Source: Emiliania huxleyi CCMP1516 (lineage: Eukaryota; Haptophyta; Isochrysidales; Noelaerhabdaceae). Taken from it: a stretch of 64,000 nt of DNA. This document shows positions 1 through 9,437 of this stretch, in pieces; position 1 is the stretch's first letter, and the number at the start of each line of letters is the position of its first letter. The translations under genes were made by a program, and so were the position numbers. The DNA lies in NCBI RefSeq assembly GCF_000372725.1, contig NW_005197576.1, forward strand, positions 250,166 through 314,165. Direction: 5' to 3'. The notes under the pieces were generated by a model, which searched no databases, was not told where the DNA came from, and worked only from the letters and a program-made list of their open reading frames with translations.

Positions 1-2218
1 GCGCCGCGTGCGGCCCGGCGCCGCGTGCGGCTCCGTCGGCGGCGACGACGACGAGGCTGGCGGCGGCAGCGGCGGCGGCGGTGAGGCGGACGGCACCGCT
101 TCCCTGCCCACCAAGGGCTCCGCGCGTGCGGCCTCGGCCAGCGAGGGCGCGGCGAAGGAGCCCGCCGCGGAGGAGGTGGCGCAGTGGGTCGGCGAGCCGA
201 TCAGCCTGGGCGAGCGCGGCGAGCGCTTCTACCAGGCGGTGTCGGTCGAGGGGGAGCACTTTCACGTGGGCGACGACGTGGTCGTGTCTGGGCACTGCGA
301 GAGGGAGGTGATGGTGGCGCGGGTGGTGTCGCTGTGGGAGTCGGGCGAGGGGGAGAAGGAGGCGGAGCTCAAGTGGTACTACTCGCCCGAGCAGACCGCC
401 TCGGGCCGGCTGGCGGGTCACGACCCGCGCGAGCTCTTCGAGGCGGTGCACACGGATGATAACCCGCTCGCCGCCATCGACGGAAAGGCGTGCGTGCTCG
501 AGTGGGAGGCGTACCAGAGGTGGCTCGACGCGCCGGTGGCGGAGGGCGACGAGGGCGAGGACGAGGTGACCTACGTGTGCCGCGCGCAGTACCACCCCGG
601 CACCGGCGAGTTTGTGCCGCTCAACGGCAAGCCCCCCTCTCCCCTCCCCGCCCCCTCTCCCCCCCCTCCCCTCACTCACCGGCCCGGGCGGACCGAGTAG
701 GCGCGTCGTCACTCGCCGAGGCGGCGCGGCGGGGCGGGCTCGCCCCGCTCGCAGGCGCGCTCGCCGCCGACCGGCCGGGCGGCGGCCGGCGCAAGCTCTC
801 CCGCTTCAGCGAGGCTGCGAGGCTGCTGACGCCGCACGCCGCGCCGTCGCGGCTGCCATGCCGCGAGAAGGTGCGGGTGGGGACGGGAGCCCGAAGGGGT
901 GCGGAGGGGGGGGTGGGGGAGGGTGCGGCGGCTGAGCGGTCCGGGTGGTGCCTCCGCAGGAGCGCGAGGAGCTCACGACGGCGCTGCGCTCGGCCATCAG
1001 CGGCGGCGGCAAGGGGACGTCGCTCTACATCTCTGGCACGCCCGGCACCGGCAAGACGGCGACCGTGCACCACGCGCTGCGGCTGCTGGCGGCCGAGCGG
1101 GGCCTGCCGCCCTTCCGCACGCTCGAGGTCAACGGCATGAAGCTCTCCTCGCCGCAGCAGGTCTACTCCCTCCTCTGGGAGGGGCTGACCGGCCAGCACG
1201 CGTCGGTGGCGCGCGCGCAGCAGCTGCTCGACAAGCGCTTCTCTGCGCCGAGCAAGAAGCGGCGGTGCGGTGCGGAGGTGGTGGTGCTGCTGCTCGACGA
1301 GCTCGACTACCTCGTCACCCGCACCCAGTCCGTCATCTACAACCTGTTCGAGTGGGCAACCTCGGGGCACGCCCCCCTCGCGCTGATTGGCATCTCCAAC
1401 ACGATGGACCTGCCCGAGCGGCTGCTGCCGCGAGTGCACTCGCGGCTCGGCATCCGGCGCGTGAGCTTTCTCCCGTACTCGCACTCGGAGATCGCCGCCA
1501 TCATCGCCGACCGACTCACCGGCCTCGACGCCTTCGAGCCGAAGGGCGTCGAGCTCTGCGCGCGCAAGGTTGCCGCCGTCTCTGGAGACATCCGGCGCGC
1601 GCTCGAGGTGTGCCGCCTCGCGGCGCAGCTGGCCGAGCGGGAGGAGGTGCGCGCGGTCGGCCCGCCGGCCGGCGGCGGCGGAGCGGCGGCGCCCGCGTAC
1701 GTCGACCTCGCCCACATTGACAAGGCATCGAAGCAGCTGCGCGGCTCCGCGTCGCTGCGCTGCCTCGGCGCGACGCCAAAGCAGCAGCTGCTGCTGCTCT
1801 GCTGCGCCGTGCTGCAGCAAAAGAAGACGGGGCTGGCCGAGGTCCCGCTGCACCAGCTCGCAGGCCACTTTTACGCCCTCTCGCGCCGCCACGGTGCGCG
1901 CCGCCGCCGCCCCCGGCTCGCCTCTCTCTCTGCGCCACCGCACCCGACCGCCCGCAGGCGCCGTCTCTGTCGCGAGCCCGGCCGAGCTGGTCGAGATGGT
2001 CTCGCGCCTCCGCGACGGGCGGCTGCTCGCCTCCGCCTCGAGCGCCGATGCCGTGCAGCTGCTGGCGCGCCCCGCCCCGCCCCCCACCGCCCCGTGGCTC
2101 CTCGCCCGCTTGTGTGCTCAGACTCTCGCTTCTGCCGCCGCAGGTGCAGCCAGAGGACATCAAGCACGCGGCGTGCCAGCACGGAGGCTTCTTCGCTGAG
2201 CTGCCCTGGGACGCGTAG
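1..2218 (+). CDS. ORC1: Origin recognition complex subunit 1 (5' partial, five exons)
   Basis: The 3' part of a nuclear ORC1, the ATP-binding subunit that loads the MCM helicase at replication origins. Exon 1 (to 626) encodes a BAH domain (HVGDDVV, WYYSPEQT, YHPGTGEFVP), a chromatin-reading module typical of ORC1 N-termini. Exon 2 (755-870) holds the linker ending LPCREK. Exon 3 (960-1893) is the AAA+ core: Walker A GTPGTGKTAT, Walker B LLLDELDYL, sensor GISNTMDLP and SGDIRRALEVCR. Exons 4 (1958-2064) and 5 (2144-2218) give the C-terminal winged helix and end AELPWDA. Introns 1 and probably 4 begin with GC (627 is a perfect GCAAG donor); the others are GT-AG. The reading frame is open at the left edge, so the N-terminus lies outside the window. 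Identity is firm; the exon 4 donor is least certain. Confidence 0.93.
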
Positions 2219-2460
2219 CACGCGCGAAGCGGCGCGTGGGACCGGAGCCGGGCGGCGCGGCGAGCGGGATTCGCTAGTCGGCCGAGGTGCGTTCCCAGGG
2301 AGCCACACGTGGATCACACCGACATGGAACGAGAAAATTAGATGGTCGCGAATTGTGAGGATGGAGCAGAGAGAGCAGGCGCGGCATCGGACACCGTACC
2401 TCGTCGAGTACGTCTTTTCACAGAGATGAGAACAAAACGACACAAAGGCAAGCGGGCTAC

Positions 2461-3336
2461 TCACGATTCAGCGGAATTCGCTAGATGGCGCCGCACCATC
2501 CTCGCTGTTGACGAGTCCGAGTCGCCAAACTGCTGGCCGAGCCAGTGGGCGCCGGCCCGCGTGCCAGCCCACTCCCACCCTGCCGACGGCGCCCGGGCGA
2601 GGAGGGCCTGGCGCACCGTACGCCACTCAGCGACGTGTCTCGTCGCGGCGGCGGCGGCGGCGGCGGGCAAAGGCCTGTGAGCAACGCTGAGGAGGACACT
2701 GTGGTTATTGCGTGCGAGGTCTGAGAGGTCGTCGCCGCCGCCTGTGTGGAAGTTGAGCGCGGGGATGTAGATCGCGTCTCCCGTTCGCATCGTGAGGTCG
2801 ATGGTGGTTGGCGATCCGAGCCGCGAGCCAGCCACCCGGAACCGCTTCTCCCCGCGCAGCATCACCAGCAGCACATCGACATCGTCCACATGCCAGCCCA
2901 GAGAGGCCGACACCCCTCGCGGAGGAGTGAGGTACGCGTCTGCGTCCAGCACCGGCCTGCCGGTGGTATCGGCCAGCGTCCGCACCCACTCACCGATGGC
3001 TGCTGTCGCCGCGCTGCCGTCGCGCGAGTCGGAAAGACGCGCAGCAAGCGGAGCCGCATTTTCGGTCACGGCGTCGAGCACCGTCGTTCCAGGAGCGTGC
3101 ACCCTGCCACAGTCTTCGCCCAAGCAGCTCCAAGCTATGTGGGCGCCATCGCGTGCCCAAGCGTCAGCTGCGTTGGACGGCGCGAATGCTTTTACCATTG
3201 GCAAGGCCTTCATTGGCAGCCGCTCAATCTCGGACGCGAGCGCGCTCAGCGAGTGCTTGTCGAATGCGCCAGGCGCGGACCAAGGCGCGGCAGCTGAGAT
3301 GCCGCTACGCAGCGCCTCGGCGGACATGAGCAGCAT
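2461..3336 (-). CDS. JmjC/cupin-type 2-oxoglutarate oxygenase-like protein
   Basis: A 291-residue single-exon protein of the Cupin_4/JmjC class (MINA/NO66/ribosomal oxygenase relatives). The jelly-roll core shows YLTPPRG, then GWHVDD (the HxD iron ligands), LRGEKRFRVAG, and GDAIYIPALNFHTGG with the distal His. Family knowledge says such proteins hydroxylate ribosomal or other proteins, or act as histone demethylases; the substrate here cannot be read from the sequence. I start at the ATG at 3336; an open frame continues upstream to 3549 without an ATG. The C-terminal part (after the cupin) is Ala-rich and short, lacking the long winged-helix tail of NO66. It is convergent with ORC1, 242 bases away. 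Confidence 0.8.
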   Translation of the reverse strand: MLLMSAEALRSGISAAAPWSAPGAFDKHSLSALASEIERLPMKALPMVKAFAPSNAADAWARDGAHIAWSCLGEDCGRVHAPGTTVLDAVTENAAPLAARLSDSRDGSAATAAIGEWVRTLADTTGRPVLDADAYLTPPRGVSASLGWHVDDVDVLLVMLRGEKRFRVAGSRLGSPTTIDLTMRTGDAIYIPALNFHTGGGDDLSDLARNNHSVLLSVAHRPLPAAAAAAATRHVAEWRTVRQALLARAPSAGWEWAGTRAGAHWLGQQFGDSDSSTARMVRRHLANSAES

Positions 3337-4056
3337 TTCGGCGTACGCTGGCGGAGGAGGAGGTGACGGGAGTGGGGTGGCGCACAACGACCTCCTGCCT
3401 CTCAATTTCGGCAACCACGTTTTTTCCGTGTCGTACGCGCAGCGCTGGCGCGAGGGTGCCGCTTTTTTTCTTTTTTCGAGCGGGAGAACAAGCGGTAGGC
3501 CTATCGCCTGTGAGGAGGGCGTCCATAGACACCTCACAAGACCCCACACACGGTCTCGTCCATGCCTTGCGGCCGGCGACGAGATTGCTAGAGGCGGAGC
3601 AAGCCTGCTCTAGTCTCACACGTTCGTCCCTGTCGCCTGTCTGTGTTGTTGTGCTGTTGTTTGTCTCTTGGCACCTTGGAGTGCTGGGGGGGGCGACAGG
3701 GGGGACGTGGCCTTGAGTGATGTGTACGCCCACTCAGGGTGTGTGGCAGCCCGCTGGCTGTGTGTTGCTTGTGAGCCTGCTTGTGTCTGTGGTGTCGCTC
3801 GTGCGTGTCGTCATCATCTGTCCAGCGTCCACCCATACCGCGTTGGTGTCCAGTCCGAGCCTGACTGTTCTTCACCTTCCTACATACATACATACGGACA
3901 ACAGAGGGCTGACAAGGACAACTCAACAGCTTGAACCAGCTCGTAGAGCGGTCCCGCCGCCGCGCCGCCCCCCTCCGGGGAAGTGAAGGGAAAGACGTGC
4001 GGCGCCGCACTGGTCTGAAAGAAACGCACATGGGCCCCGTGCAAAACCCCTCTCCC
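3337..4056. repeat. Intergenic repeat (family copy A) beside the JmjC gene
   Basis: No gene. About 3655-3890 is a dispersed repeat: 3655-3716 (CTTGGCACC, a G-run, GGCGACAGG, ACGTGGCC) matches 59845-59912 and 3717-3890 (GTGTACGCC, GTGTGGCAGCC, CATACCGCG, TGGTGTCCAGTCCGAGCC) matches 60508-60655. The two halves are contiguous here and split by 591 bp in the second copy. A short ATAC run follows at 3885-3897. 3900-4056 holds nothing recognisable. Confidence 0.75.
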
Positions 4057-5700
4057 TCACACAAGCACCTTGGGGGCCCTACTGGCCGAGGCGGATGCGT
4101 GTGTGGGCTCCGGCGGCGGGGGCGGCCGCTTGCGCCACGGCCCGCACGCCCTCTCGGCGACGGCGTCGACGGCGGCGGCGATGTTGTCCTTGTGGCGGTC
4201 GTACGCCAGCCCCGCAAAGACCAGGAGCAGGCCCACCAAGCCAAGCATGACGACGGTGGCGAGGGTGGCCAGGCTGGACGAGCCCAGGAGCCGCGTCAGC
4301 TCGACGGTGAGCCTCCAAGCATCGACAAAGACGGCGGCCGAGGCGAGCACGAGCGGCAAGCCGGTGGTTGTCGACGCGGCCACGGCGGAGAGCAGCAGCA
4401 TCGGCAGCAGCAAGGTGAACTGGTAGACGACCCACCGCCACGCCATGTCGGTGAAAGGCACGTGCAGGATTGCGAGCATGGCGCCGGCGTAGGCGATGCA
4501 GCCCACGTCGAGGGCCCATCGGAACGTGATGTTGTCGACACGGTTCTGCAGCTTGAGCGAGATGAAGAGGAGCAGGAACGCCGCGCCCGCACACAAGAAC
4601 CACCACTGCACGAAGTCACCCGCGCTCGCGGCGCCGCCCGGCGCGATGATGGCGTAGACGTTGATGGCGAGCGCTGAGACGCTCACGAATGTGGCCAGGG
4701 CCATGGACGGGGCCTTGAGGCGCCACCAGATGAAGAGCGATACGAGCAGCGCCGGCAGCGTCGCCAGCCCGAGCAGCCCAACAGCCATCGTGCGGACGCC
4801 TGCCTCGCTGTCACAGCCAGGCGGTGGCAGTGGCGGAGGCGAGGCGCCCGGCGCAGCGGGAGGCGGCGGCGGCGGCGGCGGAAAGACGCCGCCCTTACGC
4901 CGCGAGAGGAGATCCGCGGTCGTGAAGGGTGGGTCGGCGCGGTAGACCACGCCTTCCGAAGGCGTGCGACCAAAGGGGGCCCACGCTTTGAAGAACAGCG
5001 AGCCATCGGGTGTCGCAAGCAGCGAGCGCGGGCTGCGAGGCTCATCGCCATTCCTCCCGCTCACGCGCGTGTACGAGAGGCCGTCTGAAGCGTAGCAGTA
5101 AACGGCGTCGGCGTACGAGGTGTTGGTGTGCGCGACGAAACACACATGCTGGCCCACAGCCACGAGACCGTGCGGCCGGACAAACGACCCGTCGAGCTGC
5201 ACGGGCGACGCCGAGCCGGCGGTGCTGCGCCAGAGTGCCTCGCCGCGACCGCTTGCACGTTGGCCTCGGAAGAAGAGAGCAGCGCCGACCGGCTCGTAGA
5301 CGAAGGTTGAGCCCGCATCCCACGACGTGCGCTGCGCCCATATCATCACGTCGCGCGACAAATTGGTGGTTGGAGAACTCCAAGTCGCGATGGGTCTCGG
5401 GGGGCCGTCATGGGGGCCGCAGCCAGACGTGAAAATGTTGCTGGCGAGGATGCCGCCACTCGATGCGACGCCTATCACGCCGAGGAGGAGGAAGATGTCG
5501 ACGATGAAGGCCGGCTCTTCGCGGCGCATCAGCCGACTGGCGACGCCGAAGAGGATGCAGGTGTACAAGATCGCCAAGACCAGCCCGAGCGGCCAGTGGG
5601 TTGCCGTGCCCAACGAGATGAGCCAGATGAAGGAGCCGTTGATCAGAATCCCTCCGAGCCACGAGAAGGCCACCACCGGGCTGACGCAGCCCTGGCACAT
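4057..5700 (-). CDS. Multi-pass membrane protein with large luminal domain (unrecognised)
   Basis: A 547-residue protein I do not recognise as a named family. From the ATG at 5700 there are about three hydrophobic helices in the first ~90 residues (LGGILINGSFIWL, GLVLAILYTCILFGV, FLLLGVIGVASSGGIL). A ~190-residue hydrophilic stretch follows with WSSPTTNL, Tyr/Ser-rich blade-like segments (VYCYASDGLSY, GSLFFKAWAPFG) and a Pro-rich linker; it could be an outer beta-rich domain. About seven more helices follow (MAVGLLGLATLPALLVSLFIW, WRWVVYQFTLLLPMLLLS and others) and a basic Pro-rich cytosolic tail. The open frame continues to 5742 without another ATG. It is head-to-head with the gene at 5907, 206 bases apart. 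Function unknown; a channel, transporter or scaffold is possible. Confidence 0.75.
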   Translation of the reverse strand: MCQGCVSPVVAFSWLGGILINGSFIWLISLGTATHWPLGLVLAILYTCILFGVASRLMRREEPAFIVDIFLLLGVIGVASSGGILASNIFTSGCGPHDGPPRPIATWSSPTTNLSRDVMIWAQRTSWDAGSTFVYEPVGAALFFRGQRASGRGEALWRSTAGSASPVQLDGSFVRPHGLVAVGQHVCFVAHTNTSYADAVYCYASDGLSYTRVSGRNGDEPRSPRSLLATPDGSLFFKAWAPFGRTPSEGVVYRADPPFTTADLLSRRKGGVFPPPPPPPPAAPGASPPPLPPPGCDSEAGVRTMAVGLLGLATLPALLVSLFIWWRLKAPSMALATFVSVSALAINVYAIIAPGGAASAGDFVQWWFLCAGAAFLLLFISLKLQNRVDNITFRWALDVGCIAYAGAMLAILHVPFTDMAWRWVVYQFTLLLPMLLLSAVAASTTTGLPLVLASAAVFVDAWRLTVELTRLLGSSSLATLATVVMLGLVGLLLVFAGLAYDRHKDNIAAAVDAVAERACGPWRKRPPPPPEPTHASASASRAPKVLV

Positions 5701-5906
5701 CTGGGTCGAGCGTGGAGCGTGAACGGCGGACAGGACGGGCACGTGCCCCGCGCTCGTTTTTGGCGCGTCCTCGGGCTATAGGACGCGACGAATGGACGCG
5801 TCAAACTCACACTGAAAATGAATGCGCGCCAAGCTTGCCAATCCCGTGCTGAAAATTCTCTTTTGCCGAGGAGGACGCTCAACAACCGCGCTGACCAGAC
5901 AGTCGG

Positions 5907-5934
5907 ATGCCGGACCGCTCCTCCGTCACGCTAG

Positions 5935-5971
<37 letters not shown>

Positions 5972-7556
5972 GGTCACAGTCTGGCTGCGGCGGAGGCGCT
6001 CTTCCGCGCGCCACTGGGTGCTGGTCGCCTGCGCGGTCCGCGAAGAGGCTCGCTTCGTCGAAGAAGCACTCGAAGAGCTGTGCGAGGTGCCGCTGATCCC
6101 GGCGGCGCGGCGGCGTGTGCGCGGGTGCATTGGCGGACTGCAGGTCGACGTGGTCACGGTGGGCATCGGCGAGGTGGACGCGTCTATCGCGTGCACCGCA
6201 GCCTGCCTCGACGAGTCGGGCCGGCCTCCGCTGGCTGTGCTGAGCGTCGGCTGTTCTGGCGCCCACCGTGCAGACCTCCTTCCCGGCGACGTGGTGCTGG
6301 GCAGCGCGGTCGTGCCTCTCGCCTGCCGAATGGTGCGCGCAAGCGGCGAATCGGAGCACGTCGGCCACCGCCCGGGCGTCGCCGAGCCTCCGCTGCCGGA
6401 GCTCCCGGCCAGCCCGCTGCTGCTGCGCACGGCGAGAGCGGCGGCGGCGGAGGTTGCGCCATCGCTCCCGGCGTGGCCCGATGGCGGCGGTCGAGAGCCG
6501 AGGCCTGTGGCGGTGCACGTGGGCAAGGTTGGCTCGACCGACACGTGGACGCAGCACGTGCCCGAGATCGAGCGGCTGCACGCGACGCTCGGCACGGTCT
6601 GCGAGGAGATGGAGGCGTACGCGGTCGCACGCGTCGGGCAGACCTTCGGTGCGCCGGTCCTCTTCATCAAGGACATCTCCAACAGCGAGCTGCATATCTC
6701 CCCATATCTCCCCATATCTCCCCACATCTCCAACAGCGAGCTGCTGCCGGCTCCGGAGCCGCAGCACGCAGAGACGGGCGCGGGCGAGTCGATTCTCCTC
6801 GAGGAGATGGGGCGCCGCGCCGCCGCCGTCGCCGCGGCGACCATCCGCCGGCTCGCGCGCGGCGTGGCGCCGGAGGCCGCGCCTCGAGAGGAGCCGGCTG
6901 CCCCTCCCTTCCTCGGCCGGAGCAGGCAGCCGAGCAGCGTCGAGGAGATGGCGGAGCTGCTCGGCGAGGAGATGCGGGCGGGCAGGCCGCCGCCCACCTC
7001 CGTCACGATCCTGTTTGGCCGGCCCGGAGCGGGCAAGTCGACGGTCGCAGACGCCGTGCTCGCGGCCGCCGATGGCGGGGACGTCTTTGGCGAGGATCTG
7101 GACGTGTGCGTGCCGCTCTGGATGCGAGACAACTTTGCGCGCGGCGTCTACCCGACGCTGCCTCAGCGGCGCGCCTTCGCCCAGGCGGCGTGCGACCACC
7201 TCGAGGCGCGGCTGCGCGAGTGCGCCGCCGAGCGGCGCGCCGCGGGCCGCCAAGCGGCCGGGCACTGCCTCGTCTCGTTCTCCTTTGTCAACGCCGACTT
7301 GCGCGACGCTTTCCGCGCGCGCTTCCCCGCGGCGCGGTGGGTGCTCATGGGCACGAGCGACGCGCTGGCGGCGGAGCGGGTGGCGCAGCGGGAGGGGCAC
7401 TTCTACAAGGCGCCCGCGGCGGCTGCCAGCGGCTCCGAATGGGCCTTTGCCCCCGTGGACTTTGAGCACACCCTTCTCGACGGCAGCCGTCCGGTTGACG
7501 AGAATGCTGCGAGAGTGCTCAAGGAGCTCTCGCTGGCGAAACATTCGTGGATGTAA
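5907..7556 (+). CDS. Nucleoside-phosphorylase-like / gluconokinase-like P-loop kinase fusion
   Basis: A 549-residue single-exon fusion. Residues 8-26 are an Ala-rich hydrophobic segment from a GCC repeat, followed by RRRR (signal anchor or targeting peptide). Residues ~38-290 resemble the PNP_UDP/MTA-SAH nucleosidase fold: LVACAVREEARFVEEAL, VLSVGCSG, GDVVLGSAVVP, then CEEMEAYAVARV (the purine/ribose-binding ME motif) and FIKDISN, where the family usually has an Asp (ISD). Residues ~365-549 are a P-loop kinase: FGRPGAGKST, GEDLD, VSFSFVNADLR and VAQREGHFYK, the last resembling the gluconokinase RxxxRxGHF region. A 51-bp direct duplication at 6674-6742 repeats SNSEL around a CATATCTCCC repeat. 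Substrates are unknown; the N for D change may reduce nucleosidase activity. Confidence 0.82.
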
Positions 7557-8158
7557 ATGTAACGCGGTATGTGAATATTTTGTTGCACTGTCCACTGACG
7601 TCAGCGGACTGTCAGAGAGACTCTAGAGAGAGCCGTACAATGGTGTCAGATGCTCCGGGGAAAAAATCCGATATACTGGGCTCGGTGTTTTTAGGCGCAT
7701 TGTGGGGTTGGCACTCCCATCGACCCTCATGACCTCCTGCGGTCTCTGAGATGGACACCAGTGGGTGTGGGACCACAGCCAGGATACACTCGAAGGCTGG
7801 GTAAGCAGTAGAGGTCGATACTCGACGCGTCCCACATGGTATGTGTCGCTGTCGGCACGCTGTCGACAGGACGTCGAGCGACACCGGTGGCAGTGCCACC
7901 CAGGAGTGGTCGGGCGGTCTCCCGTCATGAGAGAGCCACCATGTGATCCGTATGATGATTCCTGACAACCGCCTCAGTCAACTTTCGTCACAGTTCCCGC
8001 TCTGAGAGGAGCTGTGGGTCAGTTCGACAGCTGGAGCTGTGTCGCCGGCGTGCGGCGGCCTGCCTCCGGAGGTGCCTCTGAGGTGGTCACCGTGAGAGAA
8101 CGCGTTCGAATTTTCACTCCGGAACTTCAACTTCACACGCGCACCGGCCAGGGCTACA
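7557..8158. other. Non-coding stretch with nested inverted repeats
   Basis: No supported gene between the fusion kinase and the next ORF. About 7838-7945 contains nested inverted repeats: CACATGGT with ACCATGTG, and GTGTCGCT with AGCGACAC, so a single strand could fold into a long imperfect hairpin. Whether it belongs to the 3' end of the kinase transcript or to the 5' end of the following element-like gene cannot be told. Confidence 0.4.
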
Positions 8159-8161
8159 ATA

Positions 8162-9193
8162 GTGCCAGTGAGGCGGAGGCGCGAGTCGGAAGGCCGCGAC
8201 CGTCAAGTGGTCCCCTCATTTTCCTACAATCGAGAGAGAAACTGGCAGCCAGGCGACACCAAAATACGTCTACGCGAGTCCATCCGCTACGTCTCAACTG
8301 CGCAGCCTTACGCGGGGCGGTGGCTCGACACAAAACTCGACGGCAGCAATGCCACATGCATTCCAGACGACATATTCATCGGCGAGCTTCAGCGCCGAAA
8401 CGGCCTTCACCTCTCGCAGTGCCGCTCGACTGTCACGCGGGCACTCGAGCTTGGGGACACAGTCGGTGGTGCAAAGGACTACCATGGCGACTGGTTCCTC
8501 AACAACGCCGCCCGGCGGCGCCCACACGACGGCGTACTTCGCGCCTGGTACGATTGTGTCCACGCCGTCTCCGTCTCCCGGCCCGTTATGGGAGATGCCG
8601 AAAAACCAGAACTCACCAAACAGTTCAACGAGGGCTACAAGACCGACCTGGCTGAACCGGGCGAGGCTCCCGGGGGCAAAGACGAGATCAGTGAGGTCAA
8701 ACTTTGGACCCCCCTCCGGGGTGGCTTGCCCGTTGGGGTCGGCCGCGCCGACACCGGAGGCAACCCCGGCTCCGTTGGAGACAAGTTCGCCTTCGGCAAC
8801 ACCGAAGAGCGCGCCCGCCTTGCAAACATGGGCTGCAAGCAACGCGGGTTCCGTGGTCAACGGGCGTTCGACCACACCACTGGCCAAGGCTACGTCAAGT
8901 CACAGCGTGGCCACTACCATGATGGGATCTTCACCAAACGCAACAAGTTCAACCTGCTTCTCCACGAGACATTCGGCGGCGGCTTCTCGCCGCCAGCAGT
9001 GGCAAAGATCAACCGCCTTGCGCGCAAGGCTCAACGCTCGGGCGTTGACCGCACCGCGTACCCTCCCCACTCCCGCCTCTCATTTGTGTCACACCACGCG
9101 GAACGCATCTCCATCGCTTCGGTGAAGGGGGTGAACCGTGCCATCCTCGATCGCCGTGCAAAGCTCGCTTCCGAGCTCTCACGCCGCGCGTAG
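8162..9193 (+). CDS. Dispersed D...EVK family protein, copy 1 (longest)
   Basis: Member of a three-copy family in this window (also 26206-26979 and 47034-47624). The shared core is NEGYKTDLAEP, then ~15 residues later EVKLWTPL, then FGNTEE, MGCKxRG, TGxGYVK, HYHDGIF-KRN, LLLHETFGGGFSP and GVDRTAY. The spacing of TD and ExK would fit the active site of PD-(D/E)XK nucleases; that is inference. Copy 1 also has an N-terminal part with PHDGVLRAWYD shared with copy 2. The frame is open from 8162 (GTG), but the first ATG is codon 143 (8588), so the true start, an upstream exon or truncation is unresolved. It ends SRRA with TAG. Multiple diverged copies scattered among repeats suggest a mobile-element or multigene-family origin. 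Confidence 0.6.
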   Translation: MPVRRRRESEGRDRQVVPSFSYNRERNWQPGDTKIRLRESIRYVSTAQPYAGRWLDTKLDGSNATCIPDDIFIGELQRRNGLHLSQCRSTVTRALELGDTVGGAKDYHGDWFLNNAARRRPHDGVLRAWYDCVHAVSVSRPVMGDAEKPELTKQFNEGYKTDLAEPGEAPGGKDEISEVKLWTPLRGGLPVGVGRADTGGNPGSVGDKFAFGNTEERARLANMGCKQRGFRGQRAFDHTTGQGYVKSQRGHYHDGIFTKRNKFNLLLHETFGGGFSPPAVAKINRLARKAQRSGVDRTAYPPHSRLSFVSHHAERISIASVKGVNRAILDRRAKLASELSRRA

Positions 9194-9437
9194 GGCCCTT
9201 AGGGGCCTAGAGAACACAACCCCCTCTCTCTTTTCTCCCAGTAAGCTATAAGTACGTACAATCGCTGTGAACCCAGCCACGTACGATAAGTGGCAGGATA
9301 ACGAGAAAACTGTCCACACAGACACACCCTCCACTGAGAGCGAGGTACTCTGTGTGCTGTGAGGTGTACACACGTGTCGATGGTTGACGTCACCGAAAAA
9401 GCGCCCCGGTATGCGGTATCTTGACGGTCACGCGACT

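Noticed and set aside
672..2087. 471-codon minus-strand frame over ORC1
   Set aside because: Shadow of the ORC1 exons; Arg/Ala-rich with no motifs.
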